DNA of 64,000 nt from Methanocella_A sp963769045 (lineage in GTDB: Archaea; Halobacteriota; Methanocellia; Methanocellales; Methanocellaceae): contig CAVYKK010000021.1 in assembly GCA_963769045.1 (NCBI GenBank), forward strand, positions 1 to 64,000, in the 5' to 3' direction. Positions 63,972 through 64,000 of this stretch are shown here, piece after piece. The translations under genes and the position numbers were made by a program. The notes under the pieces were generated by a model. The model made no database searches and was not told the origin of the DNA. It saw only the letters and a program-made list of their open reading frames with translations. The number at the start of each line of letters is the position of its first letter. Within the stretch, counting starts at the first letter, position 1.

Positions 63972-64000
63972 AACATGCATTAAAGCTTTAACAAATCTTA

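Overview
The window is archaeal. It carries a CODH/acetyl-CoA synthase operon (cdhABCDE), diphthine synthase, HerA, TATA-binding-protein genes, DUF357/DUF555/DUF2070 proteins, a family 4 uracil-DNA glycosylase and TATA-box promoters with short leaders. Moderately high GC, AT-rich intergenic spacers and many secreted Ig-like surface proteins fit a methanogen of the Methanocellales/Methanomicrobia type. The family assignment is inference; no rRNA is present.

Layout. 0-4 kb: surface proteins and a membrane-anchored winged-helix protein. 4-7.6 kb: a MarR regulator and an MMPL exporter with a palindromic operator between them. 7.7-10.5 kb: a GT-C membrane glycosyltransferase, dphB and a secreted protein. 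10.8-21.5 kb (minus strand): cdhA-B-C-D-E, an ASKHA corrinoid activator and two CooC-type nickel ATPases, forming one Wood-Ljungdahl module. 21.9-27.9 kb: herA, DUF357, DUF555, DUF2070 and UDG, interrupted by a ~590-bp imperfect palindrome and a 72-bp tandem array. 27.9-36.9 kb: MscS channel, GNAT, a membrane-anchored papain/transglutaminase-like protein, two related lipoproteins and a GT-C protein. 36.9-42.1 kb: a segment bounded by an intact tRNA-Gln and a direct copy of its 5' half, holding a redox operon, an HxlR regulator and a toxin-antitoxin pair. 42.6-48.3 kb: three tandem Cys-rich paralogs, tRNA-Val, and an overlapping exonuclease/helicase pair resembling MrfB/MrfA. 48.5-57.4 kb: AIM24, a MutS-like ATPase, a methyltransferase, a YkgJ protein, a phenylacetate-CoA ligase, two damaged or truncated TBP genes and a DUF4331 protein. 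57.7-63.7 kb: membrane and secreted proteins, another YkgJ protein, and an ACT protein with two more phenylacetate-CoA ligases.

Two patterns run across the window. First, at least ten reading-frame breaks in eight genes are all repaired by deleting one base, never by adding one. In each gene the corrected length is a whole number of codons, so an insertion-biased sequence error is the simplest explanation, and I annotate these as intact genes with a break. Second, eight intergenic loci hold inverted repeats (one a lone half-arm) built from short repeated 'words' (such as gccaag, cacagagg, gtacacgac), one hairpin nested inside another. Separately, nine intergenic sites carry an alternating CG tract.
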